Below are positions 1-8,006 of a DNA stretch of 64,000 bases, in pieces. Positions within the stretch are counted from its first letter, which is position 1; every line of letters starts with the position of its first letter. The translations under genes and the position numbers were made by a program. Origin of the DNA: Paenibacillus_S sp043945595 (GTDB taxonomy: Bacteria; Bacillota; Bacilli; Paenibacillales; NBRC-103111); assembly GCF_043945595.1 (NCBI RefSeq), contig NZ_JBIFNP010000001.1, positions 4,526,001-4,590,000 of the forward strand, written 5' to 3'. Below the pieces are notes generated by a model. That model had not been told where the DNA came from. It ran no database searches and worked only from the letters and a program-made list of their open reading frames with translations.

Positions 1-153
1 CGGGCGCAGCATGCCTCATAGGTCTCGTCCCCTTCGGCCTGTCCGGACGGGACGAGACCAGCGCTTCTCCTCATCCTTCCTTCCCTGAAGAATCATTAGA
101 AGCTCCTTCTTCTCATTGACGCAAATTGCCGCTGCGCCTCTCCATATGCTCAT
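1..153 (-). pseudogene. Nudix hydrolase, N-terminal part, cut by window edge and frameshifted
   Basis: The minus strand reads MSIWRGAAAICVNEKKELL from an ATG at 153, with an AAAGGAGC ribosome site 7 nt upstream. This opening is typical of small Nudix (NTP pyrophosphatase-like) hydrolases. The frame breaks after ...EEKRWSR. Removing one C from the CCC run (49-51 on the + strand) restores PSGQAEGDETYEACC, the approach to the Nudix box, which then runs off the window. The family call rests on about 50 residues, so the substrate is unknown. The break may be a sequencing error, because most other breaks in this window have the same form. Confidence 0.6.
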
Positions 154-259
154 AGCGTTTGCTCCTTTGTTCGGGTCGTGCGAATACTTTTATTATAGGG
201 TTCATGATTTCCCTTTTCCAGCCGAGAGGCACCTTCGTTGAAAAAAGATCGGATCGCGC

Positions 260-298
260 AAAAAAATAGCAAGAGCCGCGTTTCACCGCGGCTCTTGC
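260..298 (-). terminator. Rho-independent terminator after the SpoVB-like gene
   Basis: A 12-bp perfect stem (GCAAGAGCCGCG at 269-280 with CGCGGCTCTTGC at 287-298) has a 6-nt loop. On the minus strand it is followed by a run of seven T. It lies about 400 nt past the SpoVB-like stop codon, so the low-complexity tract between them would be in the 3' untranslated region. Confidence 0.8.
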
Positions 299-529
299 TT
301 CTGTCCTGATGCCCTTAGTTCTCCAATTGTATTTATACTGCGATATATCCCTTTCGAAAAAAAATGTAAAATTTTTACTTTTTTAATAAATCAAGAAGAT
401 GTATGTATCGCCTTTATCTGTTTCTGTTATTGTCGCTGCTGGTGTTGCTGCTATTGTTGCTGCTGGTGTTGCTGAGATGAGATCGTCGGTTTCGATATCG
501 AGAGTACCAAAGCTCGTTTTTGCCGTTTT

Positions 530-698
530 TGCCGTTACTGCAGTTTTACTGCTTTTGCTGCTTCTATTATTGCTATTGCTATTGCTACTGCTACTCCTCT
601 GTTACTGCTCTGTTACTGCTATTGCTACGGTTGCTACTGCTCTTTCTACTGCTCATTTTACTGCTCTGCTACTGCTATTGCTACGGTTGCTACTGCTC
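530..698. repeat. CTN-rich low-complexity tract with a 56-bp internal repeat
   Basis: The tract is an irregular series of CTG, CTA and CTT triplets such as TGCTATTGCTACTGCT. A 29-bp unit at 614-642 recurs exactly at 670-698, 56 bp away. It gives poly-leucine translations on the + strand that have no ribosome site or domain, so I do not call a gene. Its end overlaps the TGA stop (697-699) of the minus-strand SpoVB-like gene. The triplet expansion therefore abuts, and may have reshaped, that protein's C-terminus. Confidence 0.8.
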
Positions 699-2238
699 AA
701 CTGCTGCGCGCTGTCAGCTTGAATGTATTGGTAGCAACCAATGACATGGCGTACACGACCAACGACACGATGATGGAGACGAACGCTACCCAAGGAAGAG
801 CATAGCCCTCATGGTTCATAAATACATAGACCCCCTGCCCGCAGATAGCCATACACAGCAGACACAGGACGGTTTTCAAATATCTTCGGCTGTCCAGCGA
901 GAAGCCGATGTGGGTGGCTATTGCCAGAAAATTCAGCATCGTAATGATGCAAATTCCGAAGTTGATGCCTGTCGCCACCCCGTAAATTCCCCATTCTGAG
1001 CCGAAAAAGAAGATCGCCGCCGCCTGAAGCACCGTGCTGATCATAAAATTCCACATAACCGTCCGGACCCGCCCGACCCCAAGAAGAATCGCGTGCAGAG
1101 GCTCTTCGAAATAATGCAGCAGGAAAAAAGGCGCCAGCAGCTTCAGCAGGCTCCCTGCCTCCGGCGCATGATAGAGTACGGTGGTCAATGGGATCGCCCA
1201 CATATACAAGATTAACGTGCACGGAGCCCCGACGATAAAGGCTAACTGAATCGCCTGATCGATTCTTTGATGGATCAGCCGGCGGTTGCCCGCCGCATTC
1301 GCCTCACTGATCGACGGGATGAGCGCAGTGGATAACGAGCTCATAATAAAGGTTGGAAAGACCAACAGCGGAAAAGCATAGCCCATCAGGAGACCGTACT
1401 GCTTCGTTGCCAAAGCGGTGCCGATTCCCGCAATCGCCATGCTTTTAATGACCAGCGCAGGCTTGAACGCCCGGTAAATCGAATGGATAAAGCCTTGGCC
1501 GGTGGATGGAAGACCGATGTTCAGCAGCTCATTCAGCGTATGCTTCTTGCTGGGCAGCGGCAAGGAAGCCGTGCCGTCCGCTCCTGTCCGGTTGCTTTTC
1601 TTTTTGTATACAATATACATAAAAAGCAAATACAGCAGACCGCTGCCCTCGCCAATCACCGAACAGACCATCGCCCCGGCAGCCGCATACTCAAGCCCGT
1701 AAGGAAGCAGCACTTGCACCAGCGCTACGATGACGGTAATTTGAACAATGTTCTCTATAACATCGGAAATAGCGATGGGCTTCATATTTTGCTTGCCTCG
1801 AAAATATCCCTTCAGCACGGATGAAATCGCCACAAGCGGAGCGATGGGGATAATTGCGAGCATCGCATAGTAGGCTCTCTGATCGGCCAAAATGACGGAT
1901 GCAATCGATTTTGAGCCCAAGAAGGTGCCGACCGTCAGCACAATGCTGATAGTCACCGTCAAAGTTAACGACACTTGAAGGATACGTTTGACTTTCCCCT
2001 CATTGCCCTGGGCTTCCGCTTCGGCCACCAGCTTCGAAATAGCTACAGGCAGGCCCAGGCTGGTCAGAGTAATCATCATCGGAACGAGCGGATGGGCCAT
2101 CATAAGCAGTCCGATGCCCTCCGGCCCCAGATAGCGGGCCAGCAAAATACTGTTCAGGAATCCGATAATTCGCGTAATAAAGGCCGCAGCGGTCAAGATA
2201 AAGGTTCCCCGGACAAAAGATGATTGTGGTTTGGGCAT
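697..2238 (-). CDS. spoVB: SpoVB/MurJ-like polysaccharide flippase
   Basis: This is a 513-residue polytopic membrane protein with about 14 hydrophobic segments. The N-terminus contains FVRGTFILTAAAFITRIIG and RYLGPEGIG, characteristic of the stage V sporulation protein B branch of the MVF/MATE-like flippases. Members of this family are thought to move lipid-linked glycan precursors across the membrane. In sporulators SpoVB is needed for cortex peptidoglycan, while sister paralogues act in exopolysaccharide export. The length is normal and the frame is intact. The last residues (NTFKLTARSS) are encoded at the edge of the CTN-rich tract. I am confident of the family but less sure that it is SpoVB itself rather than a paralogue. 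Confidence 0.8.
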   Translation of the reverse strand: MPKPQSSFVRGTFILTAAAFITRIIGFLNSILLARYLGPEGIGLLMMAHPLVPMMITLTSLGLPVAISKLVAEAEAQGNEGKVKRILQVSLTLTVTISIVLTVGTFLGSKSIASVILADQRAYYAMLAIIPIAPLVAISSVLKGYFRGKQNMKPIAISDVIENIVQITVIVALVQVLLPYGLEYAAAGAMVCSVIGEGSGLLYLLFMYIVYKKKSNRTGADGTASLPLPSKKHTLNELLNIGLPSTGQGFIHSIYRAFKPALVIKSMAIAGIGTALATKQYGLLMGYAFPLLVFPTFIMSSLSTALIPSISEANAAGNRRLIHQRIDQAIQLAFIVGAPCTLILYMWAIPLTTVLYHAPEAGSLLKLLAPFFLLHYFEEPLHAILLGVGRVRTVMWNFMISTVLQAAAIFFFGSEWGIYGVATGINFGICIITMLNFLAIATHIGFSLDSRRYLKTVLCLLCMAICGQGVYVFMNHEGYALPWVAFVSIIVSLVVYAMSLVATNTFKLTARSS

Positions 2239-2363
2239 TCGCGTACATCTCCATATCTATAGGCTTAACTCTATTCATATTCGACATGGAGACAATGTAT
2301 GCGAACAAGCCGGGCAGCATGAAAAACCGTCCCACGGCAAATGCCGGGAACGGCTAAAGTCAA

Positions 2364-2386
2364 GAACGGTTAGATTCAGACCGTTC
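2364..2386 (-). terminator. Weak hairpin terminator after the 2390-2782 gene
   Basis: The stem GAACGGT/ACCGTTC lies just past the stop codon of the upstream minus-strand gene. On the minus strand it is followed by TTGACTTT, only a partial T-run. Confidence 0.45.
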
Positions 2387-2389
2387 GTC

Positions 2390-2782
2390 TTACGGATAAG
2401 CGACATGCCCGCCTTCATGACGGATCAGTTCAACGGCCTCGATATAGTCCTCGTCCGGAACCTGAACGCTAAGCGAATACAGCAGCGCCCGGTCATCCAC
2501 ACCGTCCTCGTTGCGGTCGTGCGCCTCTTCATCCAGCGAGCGAAGTCCTACATAGGTTCCGGCCGCCGCCGCCCCGGTCGTTATTCCCGGAGCATAGCCG
2601 TTGCCAACGGGGCCGCCATACGTTCCCGCCGCAAATGCGAGCGGAAGCAGAAGGGGAATTTCCCTGTCCAACGGCTCCGGCAGGGCGCCGATTTCCAAAT
2701 TCTCATGTTTGCAGGTCTGCAGCTTGACGCGAACGTCCTCCGCTTCATTTTCCGTATGGAAATAAGCTTGAATCTGTCTCAT
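2390..2782 (-). CDS. Small hypothetical protein with a central Gly/Ala-rich segment
   Basis: This 130-residue protein starts at an ATG preceded by AAAGGAGCG. It opens with a short alpha/beta region (MRQIQAYFHTENEAEDVRVKLQ), then a hydrophobic Gly/Ala-rich stretch at about 45-80 (LLLPLAFAAGTYGGPVGNG). An acidic DEEAHDRNEDGVDDRALLY segment follows, and the end is a beta/alpha region (SLSVQVPDEDYIEAVELIR). The two flanking halves resemble the small regulatory-like domain of general stress protein 17M/YflT relatives, but this is only a resemblance. The acidic stretch could bind metal. Function is unknown. Confidence 0.65.
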   Translation of the reverse strand: MRQIQAYFHTENEAEDVRVKLQTCKHENLEIGALPEPLDREIPLLLPLAFAAGTYGGPVGNGYAPGITTGAAAAGTYVGLRSLDEEAHDRNEDGVDDRALLYSLSVQVPDEDYIEAVELIRHEGGHVAYP

Positions 2783-2905
2783 GGTTCAACACGCTCCTTT
2801 GGGATGGAAAATCGGAACTATCGTACTTCCATTACCCGGTTCAGAGCGGATTGAACCGGACGAGCCGTGTCATGACCGAACCCGTCTTCCGGCTGCGTAC
2901 ATGCG

Positions 2906-3104
2906 CTGCTGTCAAGCTTGAGTTCGATTCCAACGGGACTTGACTGCTATAAAACTTGTCCCGGTTTCTCGATAGCAATTGTGCTGCAAGCAAGCCCGGC
3001 CCGGTGTCTCGCGGACACATGCAGCTGCTATAAAACGTGCTCCGGTTCTCGCGAGCATATGTACTGCTGTCAAGCTTGGTCCGCTTTCTATAGCACATAT
3101 GCAG
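2906..3104. repeat. Five-unit degenerate tandem array, 38-41 bp units
   Basis: Units begin at 2906, 2944, 2984, 3025 and 3064. Each opens with CTGCT or CTGCA and has the pattern CTGCTATAAAACTTG, then TCCGGTTTCTCG, then TAGCACATATG. Units 2 and 4 share CTGCTATAAAAC; units 1 and 5 share CTGCTGTCAAGCTTG. There are no spacers and no ribosome sites. It runs directly into the dispersed repeat at 3117. Confidence 0.7.
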
Positions 3105-3116
3105 TCGTTAAAATAA

Positions 3117-3183
3117 CCCCACAAAGTGGGGCTTATGCTTCGAAGCGGACTCAGGTACTTTGCGGGGACCCCGAAAACATATA
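3117..3183. repeat. Dispersed palindromic repeat family C, copy 1
   Basis: The copy consists of CCCCACAAAGTGGGG, then GCTTCGAAGC, then ACTTTGCGGGGACCCCG, ending GAAAACATATAAATT. Near-identical copies lie at 55170-55236 and 62683-62750. The outer arms CCCCACAAAGT and ACTTTGCGGGG can pair with one mismatch to fold the whole unit. Each copy sits just beyond the 3' terminator of a minus-strand transcript. Confidence 0.8.
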
Positions 3184-3196
3184 AATTCTGGCGTTT

Positions 3197-3234
3197 AAAA
3201 AAGGGATGGCTGCGGACACGCCCTCAGCCATCCC
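3197..3234 (-). terminator. Terminator of the first CUT1 transporter operon
   Basis: A 10-bp stem GGGATGGCTG/CAGCCATCCC is followed by TTTTTT on the minus strand, immediately after the stop codon of the solute-binding gene. Confidence 0.85.
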
Positions 3235-3240
3235 CTTTTC

Positions 3241-4618
3241 TTACTGCTTCACCGTCTTGTTGTACTGCTGAATTTTGGAGGTAATTTCCTTTGCAGCGCC
3301 GTCCAAAGCGTCCTTCGGCGACTTTTTATTGTTCAGCACTTCCTCAATCGCGCCTTCGACAATTTGCCTCGCTTCCGGGAACACGCCCATGACCGCGCCC
3401 TGTGTAGCGGTATTCAGCTTCGTTTGGTGCAGCTGGTCGATGGCGGTCTGGAACTGAGGGAATTTTTTCAGATTCTCCTTCACACTGTCCTCATCATAAG
3501 CTTTTTTCGTAATAGGGAAGTAACCGGTGTTAATGTGCCAGTAGGCCTGCTCCTTGGGCGAAGTCAGGAACTTGATGAAATCCCAAGCCGCCTTCTGCTC
3601 GTCGTCCGGACGGTTGTTCATCATCCACAGGCTTGCGCCGCCGACGACAACACCGCCTTCCTTCGCATCCGCAGGCTTCGGCAGAAAGCCGGTGCCGACC
3701 TCGAATTTGCCGCTTGCGCTGTCCACGAGCCCTTTGAGGGCAGCTGTAGATTCGAGAATCATCCCCACCTGGCCGGCAGAGAACGCTTTCTTCGAGTCGT
3801 CCGTTTTCCGTCCGAGATTGTTGGCCGCCTTGGAGTCGATCAGATCCTTCCACCAGGCCAACGACTTCACCCCCGCTTCCGAGTTCACCAGCGATTCAGT
3901 GGCAAGCGAGGTCCAGGCCGTTCCCGTTGTTGACATATTCCGCGCCCTGGTTGGCGAAAAACTGCTCAAGGAACCAGCCGTAAATGGCAAAATTGGCGCC
4001 GGTCGCTTTCCCGGTTTTTGTAATGGCGTCGGCGGCGGCCTTTAACTCCTCATACGTCCGGGGAGGCTTAGCCGGATCGAGGCCCGCAGCTTTGAACAAG
4101 TCTTTGTTGTAATAAAGGATCGGATTGGACGTGTTGAACGGCATCGAATACAGCTTGCCGCCGAACGTATAATACCCGGCAATATTCGGCTCCAGCTGCG
4201 AGACGTCCCATTTGTCCGCGTCAATAAAATTTTGCATCGGCGTAATCGCTTTGGAATCGACCATAAACCGGCTGCCGATTTCATACATTTGCACGATGGA
4301 CGGGCCGTCATTGGTTCCCATCGATGCTTTCAGCTTGCTGAGCAAATCGTCGTACGTGCCCTGAAAAACAGCTTCGACCTTGACTTTGTCCTGCGAGGCA
4401 TTGTAGTCCGCTACCATCTGATCGACGACCTTCGTGTTGGAGCCGCCCATCGCATGCCAGAAGACGACCTTCTTAGGAGCGGATGTCTGCGCGCTGCCCG
4501 GCTTCGTTTCCTCTGTCTTCTTGCCCCCGTCTGCGCTTTCCCCCATATTGACGTTACAAGCGGATAATAAAACCATCATCGACGCCAGCAGTATCCCTGC
4601 CGTTTTTCGTTTCCCCAT
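3241..4618 (-). pseudogene. CUT1 ABC transporter solute-binding lipoprotein, one frameshift
   Basis: This is an extracellular binding protein of the glycerol-3-phosphate/sugar (UgpB-like) type. It has a signal peptide with lipobox LLSAC, then KKVVFWHAMGG, then PFNTSNPILYYNKDLFKAAGLDP, a hallmark of this family. The frame from 4618 ends at ...YVNNGNGLDLACH. The neighbouring frame continues TSLATESLVNSEAGVKSLAWW to the stop at 3241. Deleting one G of a GG pair (CC at 3913-3914 on +) fuses both halves into a full-length protein of about 458 residues. It is last in an operon with two permeases. It would deliver an unidentified sugar or sugar phosphate. The single indel may be real or an assembly error. 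Confidence 0.8.
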
Positions 4619-4706
4619 TGTCTCTTCGTCTCCTCGCTTCGCTATAATGTGAATGCCTATCTATGATAAGTCTGTCCTTTAGGAACAGACGGATCACCCG
4701 CAGCCG

Positions 4707-5531
4707 TCAGCCTTTCACCGCTCCCGCCGTAATCCCGCGCACCAGCTGCTTGACGCCGAAGGCCAGCAGAATAAAGGACGGCAGCAGAACGAGCGTAACT
4801 CCGGCCAGAATCAAGTTCCACGACATTACCTCCGCATGCTGCAGCATCGCAACGCCAATCTGCACCGTTCGCATAGAAGGCCGGTTCGTAATCAGCAGAG
4901 GCCATAAGTAATGGTTCCAGTGCGTCAGGAACACATATACCCCCAGCGTAGACAATGCCGGACGGGACAGCGGAAGCACGATCGAGAAAAAGTTGCGCAG
5001 ATGGCCGCAGCCGTCGATTCGCGAGGCGTCGAACAGCTCTTGAGGCAGCTGCAGAAAAAATTGGCGCAGCAAAAATACGCCGAAGGCCGAAGCCATAAAC
5101 GGGACGATCAGTCCTTGATAGCTGTCCATCCAGCCCCAGCTTTTAATAGCCAGATAGTTCGGGATGATCGTCACTTCCCAGGGAATCATCATCGTAGCTA
5201 AAAATAGCGCGAACAGCAGCTTTTTGCCCGCAAAATTCAAGAAAGAGAACGCATAAGCCGCCATGCTGGAGGTGATGACCTGGCTGAGCATAATCGCCGT
5301 CGAGACGATAAAGCTGTTCAATATAAAGCGGACGACCGGGAAGCTCTCCACCGCCTCCTTGAAATTGCCCAGGTACAGATGGGAAGGAAACAACGGCGGA
5401 GGGAAGTCGGATACTTCCTTCTCCGTCATAAAAGACGAGAATACCGTAAAGATCAGCGGATACAACACGGCAAGCGACAGCACAATCAGCAGCAGATACA
5501 GCAAGGGGGGCGTGATTCGTTTGGCGGTCAT
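4707..5531 (-). CDS. CUT1 ABC transporter permease (UgpE/MalG type)
   Basis: The 274-residue inner-membrane subunit has six hydrophobic segments. The EAA-type cytoplasmic loop near residues 165-190 (ELFDASRIDGCGHLRNFFSIVLPLSRPALSTLGV, read in parts) docks on the ATPase. It starts at ATG 5531 and overlaps the upstream permease by 4 nt (ATGA), indicating translational coupling. The C-terminus VRGITAGAVKG is typical of this family. No ATPase gene is nearby, as is usual for CUT1 systems that share an MsmX-type ATPase encoded elsewhere. The substrate is not deducible. Confidence 0.88.
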   Translation of the reverse strand: MTAKRITPPLLYLLLIVLSLAVLYPLIFTVFSSFMTEKEVSDFPPPLFPSHLYLGNFKEAVESFPVVRFILNSFIVSTAIMLSQVITSSMAAYAFSFLNFAGKKLLFALFLATMMIPWEVTIIPNYLAIKSWGWMDSYQGLIVPFMASAFGVFLLRQFFLQLPQELFDASRIDGCGHLRNFFSIVLPLSRPALSTLGVYVFLTHWNHYLWPLLITNRPSMRTVQIGVAMLQHAEVMSWNLILAGVTLVLLPSFILLAFGVKQLVRGITAGAVKG

Positions 5532-6466
5532 TGATAATGCACCTTCTTTTCCAAAACTTTAAACTGAATCAGCGTCAGCGCCAAAATAATAACGAACAGA
5601 ATCAAGGCCTGCGCACTGCCCGTTCCGAAACGAAAATTAATAAACGCATCCTGATAAATCGAGTACACGACAACATTGGTGGAGTTCATCGGACCGCCTT
5701 TGGTAAGCACATGAATTTGACCGAAGGTCTGAAACGCCCCGATAACCGAGACGATTAATGCGAAAAAAAGGGTCGGGGACAGCAAAGGCAGAACGATCTG
5801 GATAAACGTCCGAATAGGCCCGGAGCCGTCGATTTTAGCGCTTTCATAAATTTCCTCCGGCACTCCCTGCAGACCGCTCGAGAGGACGATAAACAGAAAG
5901 CCCATATTCATCCAGACCGTCATCAGAGCAATGGACGCAAGCGCCCAGGAAGGATCCGTCAGCCACGGAACCGGCGCAATATGAACCCAGCTCAGAAAAT
6001 AATTGAGCATGCCTGCGGTCGGATGAAACAACAGAAACCAGATGATCGAACCGGTGCCGACAGAGATGACGATTGGGAGGGAGAAGATGAATTGAAATAC
6101 CTTCATCCCCTTCAGTTTATTGTGCGTAAGCGCTGCCAAAATTAATGACCAAACAATAGAGGTAGGTACCGTAAGCAGAATAAACAGCAGCGTGACCTCA
6201 AGGTTAGAATAAAATTGCCCAGATGTTAATAAGTCCTTGAAATTATCCAGACCGACGAATTCGGCCACCCTCCCTCTGGGGTCGGTAACCGTCATACTCA
6301 AATACACCGAGCGGAGCATCGGATAGAACAAGAATGTGACAAACAAGATCAAGGACGGCGCTAGAAAAAAATAAGCCAGTACATTCTCTCCGAGTCTCCT
6401 CCTTTTTAACTTAAGTGAAGCGCTTTCATTTGTCCTTTGGTTAAAATTATTTACTTGGACTGACAA
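5528..6466 (-). CDS. CUT1 ABC transporter permease (UgpA/MalF type)
   Basis: The 312-residue membrane subunit opens with a basic cytoplasmic tail, then LAYFFLAPSLILF as the first membrane segment. Its EAA loop includes IYESAKIDGSGPIRTF. I take the TTG at 6466 as start because AAAGGGG lies about 8 nt upstream; no ATG is in frame nearby. A cre-like sequence, TGAAAGCGCTTCA, is embedded in codons 14-18. It is first in the operon, 130 nt downstream of a good promoter at 6599-6628. It pairs with the following permease to form the channel for the binding protein at 3241-4618. Confidence 0.86.
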   Translation of the reverse strand: MSVQVNNFNQRTNESASLKLKRRRLGENVLAYFFLAPSLILFVTFLFYPMLRSVYLSMTVTDPRGRVAEFVGLDNFKDLLTSGQFYSNLEVTLLFILLTVPTSIVWSLILAALTHNKLKGMKVFQFIFSLPIVISVGTGSIIWFLLFHPTAGMLNYFLSWVHIAPVPWLTDPSWALASIALMTVWMNMGFLFIVLSSGLQGVPEEIYESAKIDGSGPIRTFIQIVLPLLSPTLFFALIVSVIGAFQTFGQIHVLTKGGPMNSTNVVVYSIYQDAFINFRFGTGSAQALILFVIILALTLIQFKVLEKKVHYQ

Positions 6467-6598
6467 TCGGCATACCCCTTTCTCGCATTCTCAGCAGGTG
6501 TTTTAGGGAATAAAAAAACACATAAAATGCTTGTCTCAGTTGACATAGCAGCTTATGTGAATCTCCATTTTCTCCATCACAGCTATTAACTTGATCTA

Positions 6599-6628
6599 AT
6601 GATACATGCAAATTATGGATATTGTCAA
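6599..6628 (-). promoter_or_regulatory. Sigma-A-type promoter of the first CUT1 operon
   Basis: On the minus strand, TTGACA (6623-6628) and TATCAT (6599-6604) are separated by 18 nt. The predicted leader is about 125 nt long. The rest of 6467-6753 shows only AT-rich sequence. Confidence 0.7.
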
Positions 6629-6710
6629 CCAATCATTTACAAAAATAATTATACGATAACAGCCAGCTGCCGCTTGTTTGTTTGCGCTTTCAAAATGAAA
6701 AAATTCAAAC

Positions 6711-6734
6711 AAAAAAGCCGCAAGGCGCAGCTTT
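6711..6734 (-). terminator. Terminator of the gerP operon
   Basis: The stem AAAGCTGC/GCGGCTTT runs into TTTTTTG on the minus strand, just downstream of the last gene of the gerP cluster. Confidence 0.75.
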
Positions 6735-6753
6735 CCTGTCAGCAGCACAATAT

Positions 6754-7143
6754 TTATACAAATTGCACGTTTATATTATAAAAGAGCTCTTCCTTCTCCT
6801 GCTTGCGAAGCTGAAGCTGCAGTACCCCATCCTTATATACCGCCCTGCAGCTGGAAGGAATTACCGGATGCAGCAGCTGAATTCGCTGCTCCGCGTCCCT
6901 GTCTTTTAGGCTAAGCCTGATTTGCGTAGCGGCCGCTTCCACCTGTAACCGCTTGGCCTCCGATGGGTCGGAGACGTAGACTTTTACCGTTACATGCTGT
7001 CGGGTCTCCGTCGTCTCCACATCATAGCCTTTCGAGCCGGCGTGCAGATCCGACTTCGGGAGCGTTTGCTTCAGGATGTTATGCACATACTGCTCCACCC
7101 ATGAAGCATCGAATCCGGAGGAGGAACGTGGATTACGCTTCAT
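6754..7143 (-). CDS. Hsp20/alpha-crystallin-like small protein, last gene of the gerP operon
   Basis: The 129-residue protein has a helical N-terminus (ASWVEQYVHNILKQTLP) followed by a beta-sandwich-like region. That region (HVTVKVYVSDPSEAKRLQV, then RLSLKDRDAEQ, then AVYKDGVLQLQLRKQ) follows the strand order of the alpha-crystallin domain, including a GVLQLQL strand where Hsp20 proteins carry their GxLxhxhPK motif. It begins 18 nt after gerPF stops, so it is very likely cotranscribed. Some Hsp20 homologues in Bacillus (CotM, CotP) are spore-coat proteins, so a coat-assembly role is reasonable, but that is inference from context. Confidence 0.6.
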   Translation of the reverse strand: MKRNPRSSSGFDASWVEQYVHNILKQTLPKSDLHAGSKGYDVETTETRQHVTVKVYVSDPSEAKRLQVEAAATQIRLSLKDRDAEQRIQLLHPVIPSSCRAVYKDGVLQLQLRKQEKEELFYNINVQFV

Positions 7144-7161
7144 CCGATGCGCCCCCTATCC

Positions 7162-7380
7162 TCATAAACCTACGGTTGCCGTAGGCTGATCGATCAAGGA
7201 AGGATCCAATACATTATTAACATTGGCTCCGTTTAATGTATTCACCAGATTCCCGGTATTGCTTCCGCCCTGCCCGGAGACCGACTTGGTGCTGGAGGTG
7301 GGTGAAATGCTTAACGTATCGCCGAAGTTCACCGTTCCGCTGTTGCTGTTGATATTGACGGACAATACGATCGATGGCAA
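7162..7380 (-). CDS. gerPF: Spore germination protein GerPF
   Basis: This 72-residue protein of the GerPA/GerPF family has the signature VNFGDTLSISPTSSTKSVSGQGGSNTGN (quoted in pieces: VNFGD, ISP, TGN). GerP proteins are made late in the mother cell and let germinants pass the coat to the inner-membrane receptors. The start is a TTG at 7380 with GGGAGGGAG about 8 nt upstream; the first ATG would lose the conserved MPSIV start. It lies 26 nt after gerPE. Confidence 0.88.
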   Translation of the reverse strand: MPSIVLSVNINSNSGTVNFGDTLSISPTSSTKSVSGQGGSNTGNLVNTLNGANVNNVLDPSLIDQPTATVGL

Positions 7381-7406
7381 AGAAGCTCCCTCCCGTCTGA
7401 ATGAAG

Positions 7407-7793
7407 TTATGACGATTTTGTAGGCTCTTCTCTCAGTAAATGCCGGATATGCTTAATTCGTGACTGGGCCGTTAATTCCTCGCTCGATCCGATATGGGCA
7501 ATGGAGGAGGAGGAGGTGATGAATACGTTAATATCCTGGACGACAATGTTAGGAGAAACGTTCGTACGCGTCATCCGCAGGGGCTCGTCAACGACCGGCT
7601 GCAGGAGCGGTCTGGCAAAGATCTGGTAATCGAAGAAATTAAACTCGCTCTGGATATAAATCGATTTCTCGCGCTGGACCGCTATAGTATAGTTAAGCGG
7701 CATCATCTGCCGGGAGTCCCCCACCTCAAGCATAGTGGATGCCCCCACCGTATTGATTTTGATTCTGCCGACGGCGGAAATCCGTTTGTGCAT
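7407..7793 (-). CDS. gerPE: Spore germination protein GerPE
   Basis: The 128-residue protein opens MHKRISAVGRIKINTVG and contains STMLEVGDSRQMMPLNYTIAVQRE. That matches the GerPE pattern of a small beta-rich coat-permeability protein with the conserved hGDS...P..h.AVQRE block. I choose ATG 7793 because GGAGG lies 9 nt upstream; a GTG nine bases earlier is in frame but overlaps the ribosome site. Fifth gene of the gerP operon. Confidence 0.85.
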   Translation of the reverse strand: MHKRISAVGRIKINTVGASTMLEVGDSRQMMPLNYTIAVQREKSIYIQSEFNFFDYQIFARPLLQPVVDEPLRMTRTNVSPNIVVQDINVFITSSSSIAHIGSSEELTAQSRIKHIRHLLREEPTKSS

Positions 7794-7831
7794 CCGACTC
7801 ACCCTCCGTCCCTTGCGCTTATGCTTATAGC

Positions 7832-8005
7832 TTATTCAATAAAAGGAATCGTAACGCCTACAATCATTTTCTCCGGAGGAGTATCATAAGCGCTTAGCAG
7901 GGAAACGGCACGGATGTCCCCCACCAGAAATGTGGATGAGGTACTCAAATACGTAATATCCATTTTACCGATAACCAAATCTCCATTAATCACATTGAAG
8001 TCCAT
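7832..8005 (-). CDS. gerPD: Spore germination protein GerPD
   Basis: This short gene encodes 57 residues: MDFNVINGDLVIGKMDITYL, then STSSTFLVGDIRAVSLLSAY, then DTPPEKMIVGVTIPFIE. The blocks VGDI, LLS-YDTPPE and the hydrophobic tail are the GerPD family pattern. Its ATG lies one base after the gerPC stop codon, so the two are tightly coupled. Role as for the other GerP proteins: permeability of the spore coat to germinants. Confidence 0.87.
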   Translation of the reverse strand: MDFNVINGDLVIGKMDITYLSTSSTFLVGDIRAVSLLSAYDTPPEKMIVGVTIPFIE

Positions 8006-8006
8006 G

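Noticed and set aside
399..744. Leucine/cysteine-rich small ORFs on the + strand
   Set aside because: They are translations of the CTN repeat, without ribosome sites, in two frames at once.
2906..3104. Possible CRISPR array
   Set aside because: The units are contiguous and degenerate with no unique spacers of constant length, and no cas genes are present.
3896..4618. Two separate binding-protein genes at 3241-3990 and 3896-4618
   Set aside because: They are halves of one UgpB-like protein; the second half has no ribosome site or signal peptide.
6416..6430. cre box at TGAAAGCGCTTCA
   Set aside because: It is one base short of the palindromic consensus and lies inside the coding sequence of the permease, so I mention it only in that gene's entry.
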